This document shows, one piece after another, positions 13,220 to 26,500 of a stretch of DNA of 64,000 bases; positions within the stretch are counted from its first letter, which is position 1; every line of letters begins with the position of its first letter. The translations under genes were made by a program, and so were the position numbers. Location of the stretch: the NCBI RefSeq assembly GCF_964199755.1, contig NC_133930.1, forward strand, positions 62,835,962 through 62,899,961, read 5' to 3'. The stretch comes from Larus michahellis. Its lineage: Eukaryota; Chordata; Aves; Charadriiformes; Laridae. Below the pieces are notes generated by a model, which was given only the letters and a program-made list of their open reading frames with translations, had not been told where the DNA came from and ran no database searches.

Positions 13220-16200
13220 CTTCTTAAATCTTAGTCCTTACAGTGAAACCTATCCAGAGAGGGTGAGTTGCTGTTAAACTTGAGCCTCCCAACAAATTTG
13301 TTTGAATGTGAGCAAGATAATTTATAAATAGTGAAAGACAAACCTGGGAACAATATATATGCCTCCCTGTTCATAGAGTTCCTGGACTCCAGTCAAATAA
13401 ATCTTATTTTAATGAAACAATCAATTTTCTTGCATATGGAAATGTAAATTTGACCATAAGCAATTAAAATATTGAAATTCCTATTCTCTATTTTCTGATG
13501 CACATGTGCAAGATCAATATGTGACAACTAATATTTGCCGAGCCACGCAGAGATTCATAGAGGGCATTTTCATTTCTAAGCTTCCATTTTTCCTCTCATC
13601 TGGTTTTACTAAGCTACCTAGAAAAATGTTAATTAATATTTTTGAATAACATCCAGATATGGCTTTTGAGGATCAAGAATTAAATCACATAAATAAAATG
13701 TTCAGATTAAAATTACTACACATGATCACTTCTCTTTACCACATTTATATGAATTAAAATTGTTCTAGGCACATACAGCAGGAGAAAGCTCCACAGTAGA
13801 AAAAAGCAACTGCCTACAAACAAACTTCACTTTAAAAACTGTAGAGCAGAAAAGTACTTTCACATACTAGATTCTGCCTAAGCCATTAGGTTGCAAATAA
13901 ACACAAAATTAAAATTCCCTCTTGGCATAATCCTAGCTTTTAGATACAAACTATCTATCCATGACTGTCTAGTCAATTTTTAGTGCAATTGACTTGCATT
14001 CTAGAGAAACTAGTACTGTCCATATATACCAAGTTAAACAGCCTTTGAGGTTTAGTGATATTCCTTCCTGACATTTCAAGTTTAGCAGGAGGTTAATTAG
14101 ACACAGTTTCAACTCCGCCGTGTTGCTTTAGGGCATAACACAACAGGCCAGTTTTTAGCTACTTGCGAACTTAGAAGCCTTAGGAGATACCAGCTTGAGA
14201 CCTACGGTAGGTTTAAATTGTCTTTTTTCCTGCACATTTAGAAAATACAGTGAAATTCTGTTCCACAGCATAAACTAATTGGACAAACTTTTGTCAGCGA
14301 TGTGCTGCTTAAGGCCAAAACGGAGACAATCTTTATCTCTTTTATATGATGACTTTTAGGCACAGTGAAAATTATAACATCCAGATGTCCAAATCCATCA
14401 GAGCTTAGAAAGTTGCACAGTGGTATGGTTTGTCTTGGTCATTGCCACCCTGCTACTGCATTTATACTTGGACATACAAAATGAAGAGTAGGAATTAATT
14501 TATGAAAATATTTTGCTCTGGTAATTTCTTGTAAAGCACTGAACATCTACATAAAGAAGTCAGTAGCATGTCTATGAAATTATAACCTCGTGTGCCATTA
14601 ATAAGAAGTCATGAGTCAAAGGTAAAAAACACACATATATCTATATCTATATCTATATCATCTATATCTATATCATCTATATCTATATCATCTATATCTA
14701 TATCTATCTCCCCTTTTATACAGTACAATCCTAAATTGTCTCTTGAACCTATAACAATTCTTTTTTCAGGTGATAAGGATACAAAAGGGTCTTTGTCTTG
14801 ATACATCCCAGATATTCAGTTAGAGTGTAGTGTTATGCTGTATGTTAGCAAATCCAGCTAGCATGCCCAGATAGGCAGAAAAACACTACTTTCATTGCTG
14901 TGGTTTTGTTTCTTCATTGTGTTCATGTTTGTGAACCCTGCAGCTCTTTCAATCATAATCTCCACTTAACTGATATTTTTGAAGTTTGGAGTAGGTAGAG
15001 GTACCACATATAAGATCTTTGTGGAAAAACTGTTCTGTGCCATGCCATTCTGTCACGGCAGTAGAAGTAGTCTCTTAATTAAATCTGATCTGACCTCTTC
15101 ACCTATTAAAATTCCATTTACTCATGTTTTATCACATCAGCATCCCAATGGATACTACAGAAATAAGGATGGTAGGACTCCAGACAACATCATGGGGCAG
15201 AGGTGGTATTAAACAGTAGTACAAAATATTGGATTTTTCTGTAAGCCCAGTTAGATAGTTTTTCTTCTGAATAAGACTTTTTTTTTTTTTTAAATCTCCT
15301 ACCCAAGTACTCTCAAAGTCCAATCTCATTTAAGATTCTTGATTAACAACCAAGTTTGGAGTGAGATAAAATGGTTCCCAAATATTTCTGTTTCATTTTT
15401 TTTTTTTCATTCAGCCTATGTCATTAATATCATGTACACCTCTATTTCTTGCAGAACCTTTTGTATGGCAGCAATTTTATTGAAAAATTTAGGCTAAGAC
15501 ACATGAATTCAAAGAAAGACTTTTAATGGGCCGTGAGATAGGATAAGATATGGGCCATGGGATATACTAGTGACATAAAACCTGGTTCAATAGAACTACA
15601 GAAGGAAAGCATCACGGACCATCAGGTAATGAGGCCATCCACTTCTATCACAGCTGTGAATGCTTAAACAAAAAGTGTACCCTTCCTTGCTCATCCTTTA
15701 TTACAAGAAAAAAGCTTTGTGGTTCCCATGAGAGAGCACTGAAAAGGTAAAATGATGTATATTACGGACAACACAATAGCCTGAATTTGGGCATTGCTAT
15801 TTCATGAACATGGAAATTTGCTATGATTGAGATGATGCATATTATAGACTAAGATAGCAAGTCCATGAAGACTACAAGGAAGGTTAAACTCTCTACATCT
15901 TGAATCCCTTTCGCAGAACAGCTATTAAAACTTTTAAAGGCAAGGCTTTGGTACGACATGAAATACAGGTGGCACAGGAGGAAGACATTTCATCCCAAAG
16001 CTGTTTTTTATTCAATTTACTGCTCACAGGTATGCCTTCTGCATCCCTCATGTTTCCTCAAGAGGCAAAGAAACTGCAATGTGTCTGTGTTGGTCTTCTC
16101 AGAGAAGATGCAGAGGGCTTTCGACACAGATGATAATGAAAATTTGCCTTCTCTCAGGCATCTGCCTCGCTGAAAGGTACCCACTTGTCCAGATGATTCT

Positions 16201-17012
16201 CAGTCATCCTCCTCTGTTCTCTAACACACCTCCATTATTTCATATTCTTAAAAATACATATTGTTTAAAATACTACAATAAAGAAAAACAATTACACTTT
16301 TTAAGAATAGATCATCTGAAGTCTTTTCTAAATAATGTTTGTTTATTCTGGATGAAAAGCTTATTATTCTGTTTGGTTCAAAAAAAATCTATACCTTCAA
16401 AATCTATTTTTTAAAGGTTTTTAAAGAGATGCATAATTTTAAATACATGGTAAAATGATAGCATTTCTGACCATGTTAAATTGTTAAATTGCTGTATTGT
16501 TTTGCAGTTATAACTTTCACATTAGAAATACATTAAAAATATATTTTTAACAAAATAATGTTTTCAAAATAAGCAGGGGAAAAAAAACCCTAAGCCTGTA
16601 ACTTTATTAAATAATTTGCTTCTTCAAATTTTTATAAGCTCAGCAACTGGAAATCTCATTTCAATTTTTTTTTGGTAACTAAGAAATACTGTTATGAACA
16701 ATATTACCTGGTTTTCAATATGTAAGTGAGTTCGGGCATAGCTGAAGTAGCTCAAAAAAAACAGCTATCCAGTTTTACTTCTGAATCAAATTGCCCCAAA
16801 TGTAAGGGAGATTTTTAAAGTCTTCATATTGTCTCAATAGAAATACTAGAGCATGAACAATATTTTTAAGATTATTTTGAACATCATTAAGATTATATTG
16901 CTGATTTTCTGTATGTTCCAAAATTCTGTTTTGAAAGTAGATTAATTCTGAAAAAAAAAAAGAGTTTCCTTTCCATCGTTTTTACTATTTACTTAATTAT
17001 CTTTGGAAAATG
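13220..17012. other. AT-rich non-coding DNA
   Basis: No supported gene. It contains the nested TATATC microsatellite at 14.63 kb. The + strand frames between 15.9 and 16.4 kb overlap one another in different phases and have no acceptor/donor pair, as expected of chance frames. Confidence 0.5.
14633..14709. repeat. Nested (TATATC)n microsatellite with 15-bp period
   Basis: The tract begins as plain TATATC hexamers, then switches to three copies of a 15-base unit TCTATATCTATATCA. The higher-order period shows that a one-off 3-base contraction was itself amplified. Both strands read through as apparent open frames (Ser/Ile and Asp/Ile repeats), which are artefacts. Confidence 0.95.
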
Positions 17013-17196
17013 TTAATGTTTAAATCTTATAATGCATGAATTATACTGGACAAGAGTATGAGGTTGCTTTTTCTGCATTGAATCTTTTTTTTTCTTTTTT
17101 AATAATATCTCTTCCTCTTTTATTTTCTTTGATTGTTTAAAATCTGCTTTTGTATTTTCTCTTTTTTTCCCAAGCTCTGGAGTTTCAACAGTTTCA
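17013..17196 (-). CDS. Candidate terminal exon, lysine-rich, unrecognised
   Basis: On the - strand an acceptor TTTGTCTTTACAG ends at 17,197 and the exon would start at 17,196. Two frames are open. One (needing one base to complete its first codon) begins ETVETPELGKKRENTKADFK and runs about 60 codons through a lysine/glutamate-rich, coiled-coil-like stretch to a TAA at 17,013. The other (needing two bases) begins KLLKLQSLGKKEKIQ and stops after about 25 codons. Only the second matches the phase left by the candidate exon at 17,409-17,481. Lysine richness partly reflects A-rich sequence. No canonical poly(A) signal follows within about 100 bases. Family unknown. Confidence 0.25.
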
Positions 17197-17408
17197 CTGT
17201 AAAGACAAATAAAGGAATAATTACGTTTATGAGTTGGAATAAAAACCACGACTGAATTAACTATACCATTGCCTTAAATCTGTATCTGTTAACTGCTTTG
17301 TGTTTAAATTAATTAGTAATATTTATTTCATCTGGTTTAATTTAAGGAAAACTAAACTGTGGCTGTAATTACTTACAAATGAAATCCACATGCTTCAGCC
17401 TTGCTTAC

Positions 17409-17481
17409 CCCATAGTTTTGTATCAGTAAAAAGCCCATCAGTCCATCCTTCTGAATTCATACACACAATTGCTGGATTAAC
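17409..17481 (-). CDS. Candidate 73-base internal exon, unrecognised
   Basis: On the - strand the acceptor TTTTTTTTCAG ends at 17,482 and a donor GGG|GTAAGC has GT at 17,408-17,407. Between them only one frame is open, reading VNPAIVCMNSEGWTDG and then LFTDTKLW, ending with one base of the next codon. A second acceptor ten bases in (AG at 17,472) would give the phase left by the candidate upstream exon at 17.83-18.0 kb. A clean acceptor, a clean donor and a complex, non-repetitive peptide make this one of the better internal-exon candidates. I know no family with this peptide. Confidence 0.35.
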
Positions 17482-17833
17482 CTGAAAAAAAAGACACATA
17501 AGAGGTGAAGACTTTGGTTTTGTTTGGAGCAGGTTGCCAGGGGTTGAATGCATGTGCAAGCTACCCTAAGCTAAGAAAAAATGTGATCAATAGATTTTTC
17601 ATGTTAAAAAATATAGATTATCACCATGAGAATCAACTTGCAGTTATTCCCAGTGTTCTTCTATACAGTTTAAGGACTGATTTCCATCAATTAACAGAGA
17701 TCTTGCTTTCTTACAGACATACTGCGAAAGTGTTTCTCTCTTTTTTTACTTATGTTCTATGTAATTTTTTTTCTCTGCAAATTGACTATTCTTCCCTGTA
17801 TGACAAGTAGATAAGACAGAAAGTATAACTCAC

Positions 17834-18035
17834 CCAAGGTGATGTGATGGATCCTATTACCCCAAATGTTCCTTAATGGCATTCCAGCATCATGAAATGA
17901 TAATTTTCTCTCATTCATGTATAGTGGGGGGACAACTGTGTTTGGAACTGGTGCTTCGCAATTTATTTTTTGAGGCATTTGAACATGTTTTCCAGTTTGA
18001 CCTTGGCTGACTCAATATCCAAGACAAACCTGGAA
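17834..18035 (-). CDS. Candidate exon ending in strong GTGAGT donor
   Basis: On the - strand the open frame reads MPQKINCEAPVPNTVVPPLY and continues to NIWGNRIHHITLG, where it meets CCTTGG|GTGAGT (GT at 17,833-17,832), a strong donor leaving one base of a codon. The acceptor is uncertain: CACAACTTCCAG near 18,036 is the best, but from it the frame that stays in register stops at a short A-run. Joining the two good halves would need a one-base shift there. This looks like either a pseudo-exon or a gene relic with a frameshift. The 5' limit given is approximate. Confidence 0.25.
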
Positions 18036-20336
18036 GTTGTGTTAGGCATGTAATAGGTACTGCGATTTTGAATTGTTCCAATTTGTCCCCCCCCCTTTTT
18101 TTTTTTAGAATAAATTCTAATTAGAGTATTTTAAATTAAGCTATATGACACAGTTTAGATTCAATATAATGTTTAAAAACAATCCTTAGGAAGACTTGGC
18201 AGCTTTTAGAAATTGTTTCCCCTTGCACATAAAGTATGTACACTTTGTTATTTTCACAAGTAGGGATCCCGTGTATAAAAATTGAATTATTTGTAATTTT
18301 CATCAATTTAGCTATTTGCTCCTCAATGACCCAGACTTAAAAAACTTGCATTATCAAGCTTAGATGAAGATATTTGAAAACCTATCTTCTCTCAGGATCC
18401 TATCTTCTTTATAGGAACTTGAAATCCTATCTTTTTCTACTTCCGGTTTTATCTGTAGCACTTATTTGGACTTAATGATAACTCCTTAATATTTTGCTTT
18501 TCCCCCCTCATGTTCTGACTCTTTGTTGTCTATTCTCTCAGAAATCACTGAATGCTCTTGAATCAGACCGAGATATTTCTGGGAACCGATTTAATTGTCT
18601 CTTCTTCTGAATAGGCTTCTTAGAAGAGATTCTTTTTCTAGGACAGGTGGCCCAAGTTTACCTCTGTTGCAGAGCTGCCATCACTAGAGTATTTGAAATA
18701 CACCAGGATGGCACAGAGAGTCTGGACATCCCTGATTTTTCCCAATCCCTCTGCATTCTTTTACTGAAATGGCACAGTAGACAAGTTACTCAACTGCAAA
18801 GACAACAAAACATTTGTTTTGTTGATATTTTTAATCAGTGTTGTCTTCCCTCTGGCACTAAACTTTTCTGCCATATCCGCATGACGTTAAGGAAAAAAAA
18901 AAAAAATCACAAAGAGAAACTGGACTGGACTACAAAGGCAAGTTTTTCTGTAATTCAACACTTGAAAACTCCAATTTGTTATCATCAACACATCAAGTAT
19001 ATGTCATCAGCATAAGCATCAAGCATACTATGATATGCTTATATTTCTAATACTTTAGTGGGAATCCTTGTTACTTTCTCAGTGGGCTATGCAGAACCCT
19101 TTGCTGCCAGTAAATAACAGGTCAAATTCTCTTTATTTTCCTTCTCCAGCAGGATCACAGCGACGAGAAGCTGTCTGTGGGTACAGATCTTCAAACTCAG
19201 TACTGCCCGTGCTGCAAACCTGATAGTCCACACAGCCAGAAGCGATTACTCAAATAAGAGAATAAAGAAAACAGAGCTGTAATCACCATTTATTGGTTTA
19301 GAAATGTCATGCCAGCCACATTTCAGACATCGTATGATATTAATACTAATCAGCATATATTAGCAGCCAGACATGTTCACAACTGTTCTAACAGCTGAGT
19401 GCCTCCAAGCTAAACTGATTTCATCCCTTAGACACCCATTAACACCTCTCCTTCCCATTTAGATAATAGAACACAGTTGTTCAGGGGTGTTTATGAAATG
19501 ACATTCAATTGATTGATAAGTGACCTTCACTGAATGAGAATACATTCTTGCTGGAATTTAAAGGATCACCTTCCTTTCCAATAACCTTGTCAGAGCTACA
19601 GGCCTCCAAATCATTTGAGAATTCATAGGTGCACAATCAGTAAATATTGATATACTTTTTTTTCCATGGGAAGTGTGTTTCAGAGGATTAACTTTTAAAT
19701 AAAGTCTTACATATGCATACTAATAGTCCAACTGTAGAAAGTGCTGAATAAATCTGCCAGAGATGGTCTGGTTTTAAAAATAAATCAGTGTTTAATTATT
19801 TGGTTTTTGTAGCTTAATCTATTTTGAAAAACTTACTGGCTCTAGTGGACCGTTCTCATTAAGATCAAATGAAATATTGAAGCTTCATATATTGTTAATT
19901 TTATAGGGTTTATAACCTAGCTATGATTAATTAAGAATATTGGAAACCTCTGATACAATGCCAGAAAAAAACTCAGTTTAGTATAGGAAGGTTTTCTAGA
20001 GCTGCATTATGAGAGATTTTCAATAATAGATTAAGCAGACTAAATTATTAAAATGTCGTTTGATTGAAATCAGACCATTCTCCTTGTATTTCAGCATTAC
20101 ATCCTGTAACAAGCAAGAATGTCTTTTCAGCTCCAAATACGGAGGCAGCCCTTCCTTTTCTGTTACTTCGAGGAAAACATCAGACAGAATTTAAAAGCAA
20201 ATGACAAATACTAACTTGAATGTTTATTTAAGACTTTAAAAGAAAAGTCAGGGTTGGGATTTTCAGGGATGCTTGAATATACCTACCATCAGATTATTTG
20301 GGGGAAATTACTGAAACGCACCTTTCTTTGTTCCAG
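18036..20336. other. Non-coding DNA; C9/T12 tract at 18.09 kb
   Basis: A C-run followed directly by a T-run lies near 18,088-18,109. The + strand frame at 18,647-19,015 (122 codons, the longest outside repeats on this side) has no convincing acceptor or donor and no recognisable domain, so I treat it as chance. Nothing else is supported. Confidence 0.45.
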
Positions 20337-20579
20337 AGAAGATTCTTGGGATGTGAAGATGCAACCACTGCTGCGTATCTCATCCATCCCCAGCACGATC
20401 CCGAAGTGGATGCAGTTGAAGGCCGGAGCCCTGCTTATTCTCTTTGTGCAGCTGCGGCTGCTTCTGTCAGTGTAGAAGGACACCTGAGCAGCAGGATCTC
20501 TGTCATAGCAGCCCCAGCTGCAGCATCTTCTGAAGTTTCTGCGGCAGGGCAGGCAGGCACTCAGGTGCCCTTGATATGA
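20337..20579 (+). CDS. Candidate terminal exon, GC-richer, unrecognised
   Basis: On the + strand a good acceptor CCTTTCTTTGTTCCAG ends at 20,336. From 20,337 the frame is open for 80 codons to a TGA at 20,577-20,579, starting RRFLGCEDATTAAYLIHPQ and ending in an Ala/Ser-rich tail GQAGTQVPLI. The segment is visibly GC-richer than its surroundings, with several CpG, as a coding exon would be. However, a second + frame and the - strand (20,289-20,618, Cys/Arg-rich) are also open across it. Openness therefore partly reflects scarcity of TAA/TAG in GC-richer sequence. No poly(A) signal follows closely. The gene family is unknown, and a GC-rich conserved non-coding element is an equal alternative. 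Confidence 0.25.
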   Translation, partial: RRFLGCEDATTAAYLIHPQHDPEVDAVEGRSPAYSLCAAAAASVSVEGHLSSRISVIAAPAAASSEVSAAGQAGTQVPLI

Positions 20580-23500
20580 GGCTGGATACCAGCAGCCTGC
20601 AGGATAGATCTGGTTCACCAGTCATTAGTTGTACTGCGTCAATAAGTTGTTCTGTTGCGATTAACCATCTTACAGCCCTTTTACAACCCTTCCCGCTTGA
20701 AGTTGTTTAACCTTTTTTTTTCCTTTAACATTGTAAAAATAAATGCTAACTGAAATAGAAATTTTCCAGTTGCAACGGCTCTCAAGTGCAGGTGTTTCAT
20801 GTGTAGCTCACAAGCCTCAGCAGATGAGACAGTGGGAAACCCACCCCAGCATATTCCACAAAACTGGCAGATGCGGATCTTGGCTGGAGGCTATAAAGAG
20901 ATCAAATACATTAATTGCCTGATTCTGAACAGGCACTTGAATGGATGTATTCCCCTTTACAAGATGGCATGCCCAACAGAGAAACATTTGTTTCTCCTTT
21001 AAAATTTTTAAATGCGAAGACTAATTTAGAAATGTTTTTGCCCCAAATTTGCCAGTAACTGTAACAAGCTATTTTCATTGTATAGAACAGCTGCCTATAC
21101 TCAATCTTATTTAAGTGAGACAGAATGGAAGCAAAGGCATTCCAGAGTCAGTTCAACGTTATTTACATAGGTTGATTTCAGGGGTTTTTGGAAGCATATT
21201 TTCTCTGTTCCACTACTATAACTCTTTGTGTACTGTTCCTTTTTCTGTCTGCTGCTAGAAGTGAAAAGATCAATCAAGTACGATCCTCATGATGTGGGGA
21301 TCACACAATTGTGCCCTTTTTCAGGATGTTCTTTCCAGTAATCAAGGATCTCCTAGAGTTTGCAGTTCAGCAACCACAGTATGGAGTACACGTTTCATCT
21401 CTTCCTAGTGAACGATGCTCCGTAACCTACATTTCAATAGTAAGCTAAATCAGTAAAAGTGAGCATCTGCCTTCAGGGCTGTGGTAGCGGGATGTCTTGC
21501 ATACACCTGGTTTTCCTGCATACACCAGGTGCGGGGCGAGATGCCATAGCAGCACACTGCAAAAGCAGGAGATGCCAAGGCTGTTACTAGGGCCTGGGAG
21601 TAAGAAGCCAAATGCACCTTTTGTTTGTGGTGTGAAACTTGACAGGTAAAGCTGAAGACTTACATGAAGACCCGGATTTAGCCCTAAAAACAGGCATGAG
21701 AATGAGCGTTTGACGTGGGCACAACTGACACAGCATAAGATAATGAACATGGGATAAATGTTCTTGGTCAGTTCTTCCAGCATTCAGGAAAATAGGAGTT
21801 AATGCAAACACGAAAAATACCAGGCTACTTTTGAATAAAATACATGCAGTTGTTAAAAAGGGCATCAGCACTCTTTTTCCTAATTAGAACAACTGGCAAT
21901 ACTCCAGACTTTTGTCTAGCTGTTTGAGTCAAAACCGTAGAAATTATTTGAATGTAATGTAAAATAAGCATCACAGTACATATTACACTGACTGTAACAA
22001 TATTTTTACATGTAATGCATCATTATCTCTCATAAAAATTTTGAACTGGCATGGTATAAAAAAGACATGGGACATTGTCATTGAGTTTAAATATGGTCTT
22101 CTGTTGTTAAATGTCTAATTTGTGATTATCAGATGTTTTCAGTGATGATTCAGTAACCATTGGACCACCGTGATTGCCAATCCAGGATGTGAACATTTAG
22201 GATACCGTGCCTACTCCTGCTGTGAACAATTCAGATTAACTAATCTGCCCAGTTAAAAGAATTGACATCTGTATCCAATCCAGCAATAGATGGCATCATT
22301 TTTATATTTTTGCCAGCACTGATGTTATATTATATCACAGCAGATCTATGAGCTAAGCTTTTAAATTGAAGCTATTGTGAGAGAAGACTGCTGGTGTCTT
22401 GAAAATTTAATCATTTTATTATCCTGAATGATGTTTGAGATGAGGAAGAAAAAAAAGTCAATAGATCCCATAAACTCAATTTCACCATCAGAGTCCCTGG
22501 TATGGTTGAAATTCCATAGTCTGTACATACTTTGCTGCAATGTCTCCTTCCTGAAAATAAAGGTCCACACTCAGCAGTGATACGATTCTACATTTGATTT
22601 AGCTGCTCCTCATTTCTTAACTCTGTCCTAGCCAAAACCAGTACGCTGACCCAGCCCTACTTCTGCATCACGGAATCCCCCGCTATCCCCATCCTTAGTG
22701 TTGCCAGCACAACTGCTTGTGAGGACATCCTGTGGATAAAAACAGGGAACCAATCTGACCAACAACTTGGCAAAACGGAAGTTTCAGAATTCAGATTAGT
22801 GTCTGTGCCTGTTGTCCTCCTTTCCCAGGTAGTTGTGTTTACACAACAAATGGCTTCACATGGGGTGGAGACAGAGGAATAAGCAGCATGAAAACACACA
22901 GGTTACAGTAAAACCCACATTTTTAATCTGCCACTGATTAATAAACCGAGATTTTAACTTACACTTAGTTTTCTGTAGTCCTGAAAACTTCCCAGGATGT
23001 CTTGGAGGGAAAAAATGAAAAAATTGCCCCGAGTTCATTTGCACATGAATTTATTCCTATCCCAGATTCACCTGCACCAAATTTTCAAAGAAAAAGTAAT
23101 TAAAGGAAGACTTGTCTCAGTTCTGTGGGGTTTTGCTCTCTTATTTTTGTTTCCTGAATAATTTATTTTTGCATTTTCTGTGTAAATATAAAATTCATAG
23201 CAGAGGGCTGATCAGTCAGACTGAAAGGTCTCAATATCTTACTGACTGAAGTCAGACTGAAGGTGGTTCAATATCTTACCTGCAATAGCAGCAAAAACCA
23301 GATTGCTAGTGAAGAGTATAAATAAATATATTAACATATCTAAATGCTAACACTCATTAAAGAACAGTCTTAGCTTTATTTTGCCAAACTCATTAAAATC
23401 CATTGGATATTTCAAAATGTTTCACCCTCAGTATCAGAGAGAAAAAAAAAAAAGAGAGAGATTTGCCAAGAAACTAATTGGTCTAGACCTGTACTGTAAT

Positions 23501-26500
23501 ACATTGCTCCATGGAGGTAGTAAGAACCTTCCTTCCAACTGCAGGCTGATTCACCTATGACTGGGATAAAAAAGAAGTAGGGACAGTGAGTTGGTACCTG
23601 GTAGAAACTTTGCGTGGCTTGGAGAGAGTCTTGTTTGCCTGTGCTCACTGACACTGAAGAGCTGGACTTGGCAAAGGCTGAAGACTAGAGGGTACGGTTG
23701 CTAATTTGACCAAACAGTACAACCAAAACTAAGACACATAGCTCAGGTGGCAGTGAAAAAGCATGCTCCTCTCTTGCCCAGAAAGGAGAACAAGCAATGC
23801 AGAGAGAGTGGTTAATCCTTACCTAGCAAAGAAAGAACATGGGGAGCTGATGTGGTGTTTGGCCAGGAGGATGGCATGATTTATGTAAGATAAATTTACT
23901 ATAAATTTTAACCTCAAACAGGTTTTTGGTTTGTGTGTCTTATAAGCTCTCTTAGAAAGCTATAAATACTTGACTTTTGACTTTAGAAAAACTCTTATGC
24001 AATAATGAAAGGTGGAAGAAAAGGAGTAATTTTAAAGTACTGTAAATGACCTGTAGGGCAGAAATTACTAAGTCGCCATGCTATAATTAAAATGCCCTAC
24101 TTTCCCTGTTCCTATGCAATAGTGTCAGTTCTTTATATTACCTTAGTGTCAGCAGAAGCCATGTAAATACAAAAGACTGCGCATATGTTCCCATGCCAAC
24201 CATACTGGAGGACTGTGCTCTGGAGATAACTGGATCATCTCACTGGTAGAATAATGCTATTTGGAAATTAACATGTCCCAGACTGATTATTATTTACAAA
24301 TACTGCACATCTCAAAGCCTTCCCAAGTCTATAGAGGATCAGATTACTAAACAGATAGAAAGGACTGGCTAGAAGTGGAAGCCACTGCGCAGAGCAGTGA
24401 TGATTGTCATGAATACAAGGACCGTTGCTTTCCTGATTGCAAGGACTCACTGGCTACACAAAGTGACAGATCACCAAAACTCTCTGGTATGATGGATTTC
24501 TATTTTTTTTCTTAAGGTTCCAGTCAGTTGCCATTGTAACCTTTCTGGACATGGGGATATATTTTGCGCAGGAAGACCATGTTAAAGAATTATGTATGAA
24601 ACGTTCAACCTCTAACTCATGGTGACGAAATTAATGGTCTTTAAATTCCTAGGCATATCACTCCAACAGGAATTAATAGAAGCTCCAAAATGTAGCCAGG
24701 CCCTTCCCTCCATTTCATTCGTCAAATGAAAACTGCACTGTAAATGTAAGCAAAATAATCTCCAGTCAAGTAGGTTTCAGGTAGCCAGGGTCCTTCGCCT
24801 TTAGCTCTCTCTCTTCTGAGACAAAAGGAAGAGGCAGCCAGAAAATGCTACTCAATCCCTTACAGCTCAGCTTTCTCAGCCCTTTTTAGGAATAGCCTGA
24901 TCCCTCTATCTTGGATCCAATAACTGAATAAATTTAGCATAAAGAGGCAAACCCATGCAGCTCATTGTGTCTGTGCTCTCAGTTTTGTGGCCTGTTGTTA
25001 GCTAGATTCTATTCATAAACCTCTAACAAAAACAGTTCAGCATCTTCATCAGTTCAAAAGGAGCTTTGGGTACCTGCTCTAACTTTTCTTTAATGTGTTT
25101 TAAGGGACTGAATGCCTTTGCTTATAATATGCAATTAAAGACTCTCCTGAGAGACTGGCATACATGGCAAAAACTGCAAACCTGATATTTTTCCGATAAG
25201 CATATTTTCCTAGAATAAAAATTATTGAAAATTAATTCTTCCTGTTATACCTAAACAAATAATTATCCAGGCTGTCTGTATTTCATCTCTATTTTAGACA
25301 AAAGAGAAGTTCAGTCACTAAACTTATTCATTCCTCAGTTCAAATAGTCAACCAGTGTATTAGTTGTGTTTAATTTCTTCATTAAAGAGTTTTCGTGATT
25401 GTGGGAAATTCATTACGAAGAATTTCATTCTATGAATTCATTATTTCATGTACGATAAATTAAACATCCCTCAGATAGAAAATAGATTAAGAACTCTGCA
25501 ACACGCAACACATGATAAGACAGCTGTGGCCATCTATGATTTTACCAACTTCCAGTTGCTTGTCACCAGATCTCTGGTACAAGTCACTTATATGTGGTGA
25601 AGTCAACATACTTCACAGCCAGATGTTCACAGCTCAGGACCATAACATAGCCCACCTTTGTCAGCCAAACTTTCCATTAAATAACTTTGCATTTCAGGGA
25701 GAATGTTTTCCTCTACTTAGGCCTATGCTGAAGCAACCCTTGAAGAAGCTAGAGACTTCAAGTTTCCTAGGCCACTGACAACTTGCTTTTAGATCTCTTC
25801 AGAGTTATCCATGGAAACTTCCATAAAATTATAACATTTCTCAGTTATGACAAGATTGATCATCTCAGTAGTTTTTGATACCACTGACCAAAAAGTGGTA
25901 CTGAGATCTTTCCAGTTCTTAAATTTAAACGGCTCCAGTCTTTCATTGTTGTGAATAACTAGAAATACAGTGACATGTGGATTTGAATGCTCTTAGAAAG
26001 AGAGGGAACGTGCATCTGCTTGGAAGCACTTTTGTAAAGATGTAAGATTCTGGACAGACTTGCTGGCTGTTCTGTCCTTAAACTTGTGGATAGCTTCCCT
26101 GTTGCTTCATTTGAATATGGTATGCTAATTGGCCTAAATTTAAGCCACTGGTTTTCAGTAACTGACATGATAGGGTAGCTGACAACATCGCCTTCCAAAC
26201 AGGTGCAAAGGACACAGCAACCCTTTTGTAGCAAGCTCCTCTCATTACCAAATCTTGGCAAAGGGGGAATCCAAGTAATTTAAGAGATGTGAAAAAAAAA
26301 AAATGTTTGCAAAGGATTTGCCACCCAATCAATGGTTTGTCATCCAACCATTTTCTTTTGCAATTGTTACATGTTGATGACAAACGTATCTAGCTAACAA
26401 GAGAAGTATTTGGTAGAAGCTAATATTGGACTGTAGGTCTAAGACAAACTTAACAATTTCAGCTGGTTAATGATGGCCAAGACTTGACATAGAGGTTACA

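Noticed and set aside
14592-14806. Long open frames on both strands with Ser/Ile or Asp/Ile repeats
   Set aside because: They are translations of the TATATC microsatellite, which has no stop codon in these phases.
18647-19015. 122-codon + strand frame
   Set aside because: No acceptor, donor, domain or GC contrast. One frame of this length is expected by chance in 64 kb.
21507-21532. Inverted repeat CACCTGG...CCAGGTG
   Set aside because: Seven-base arms at this spacing are common by chance and nothing around them suggests function.
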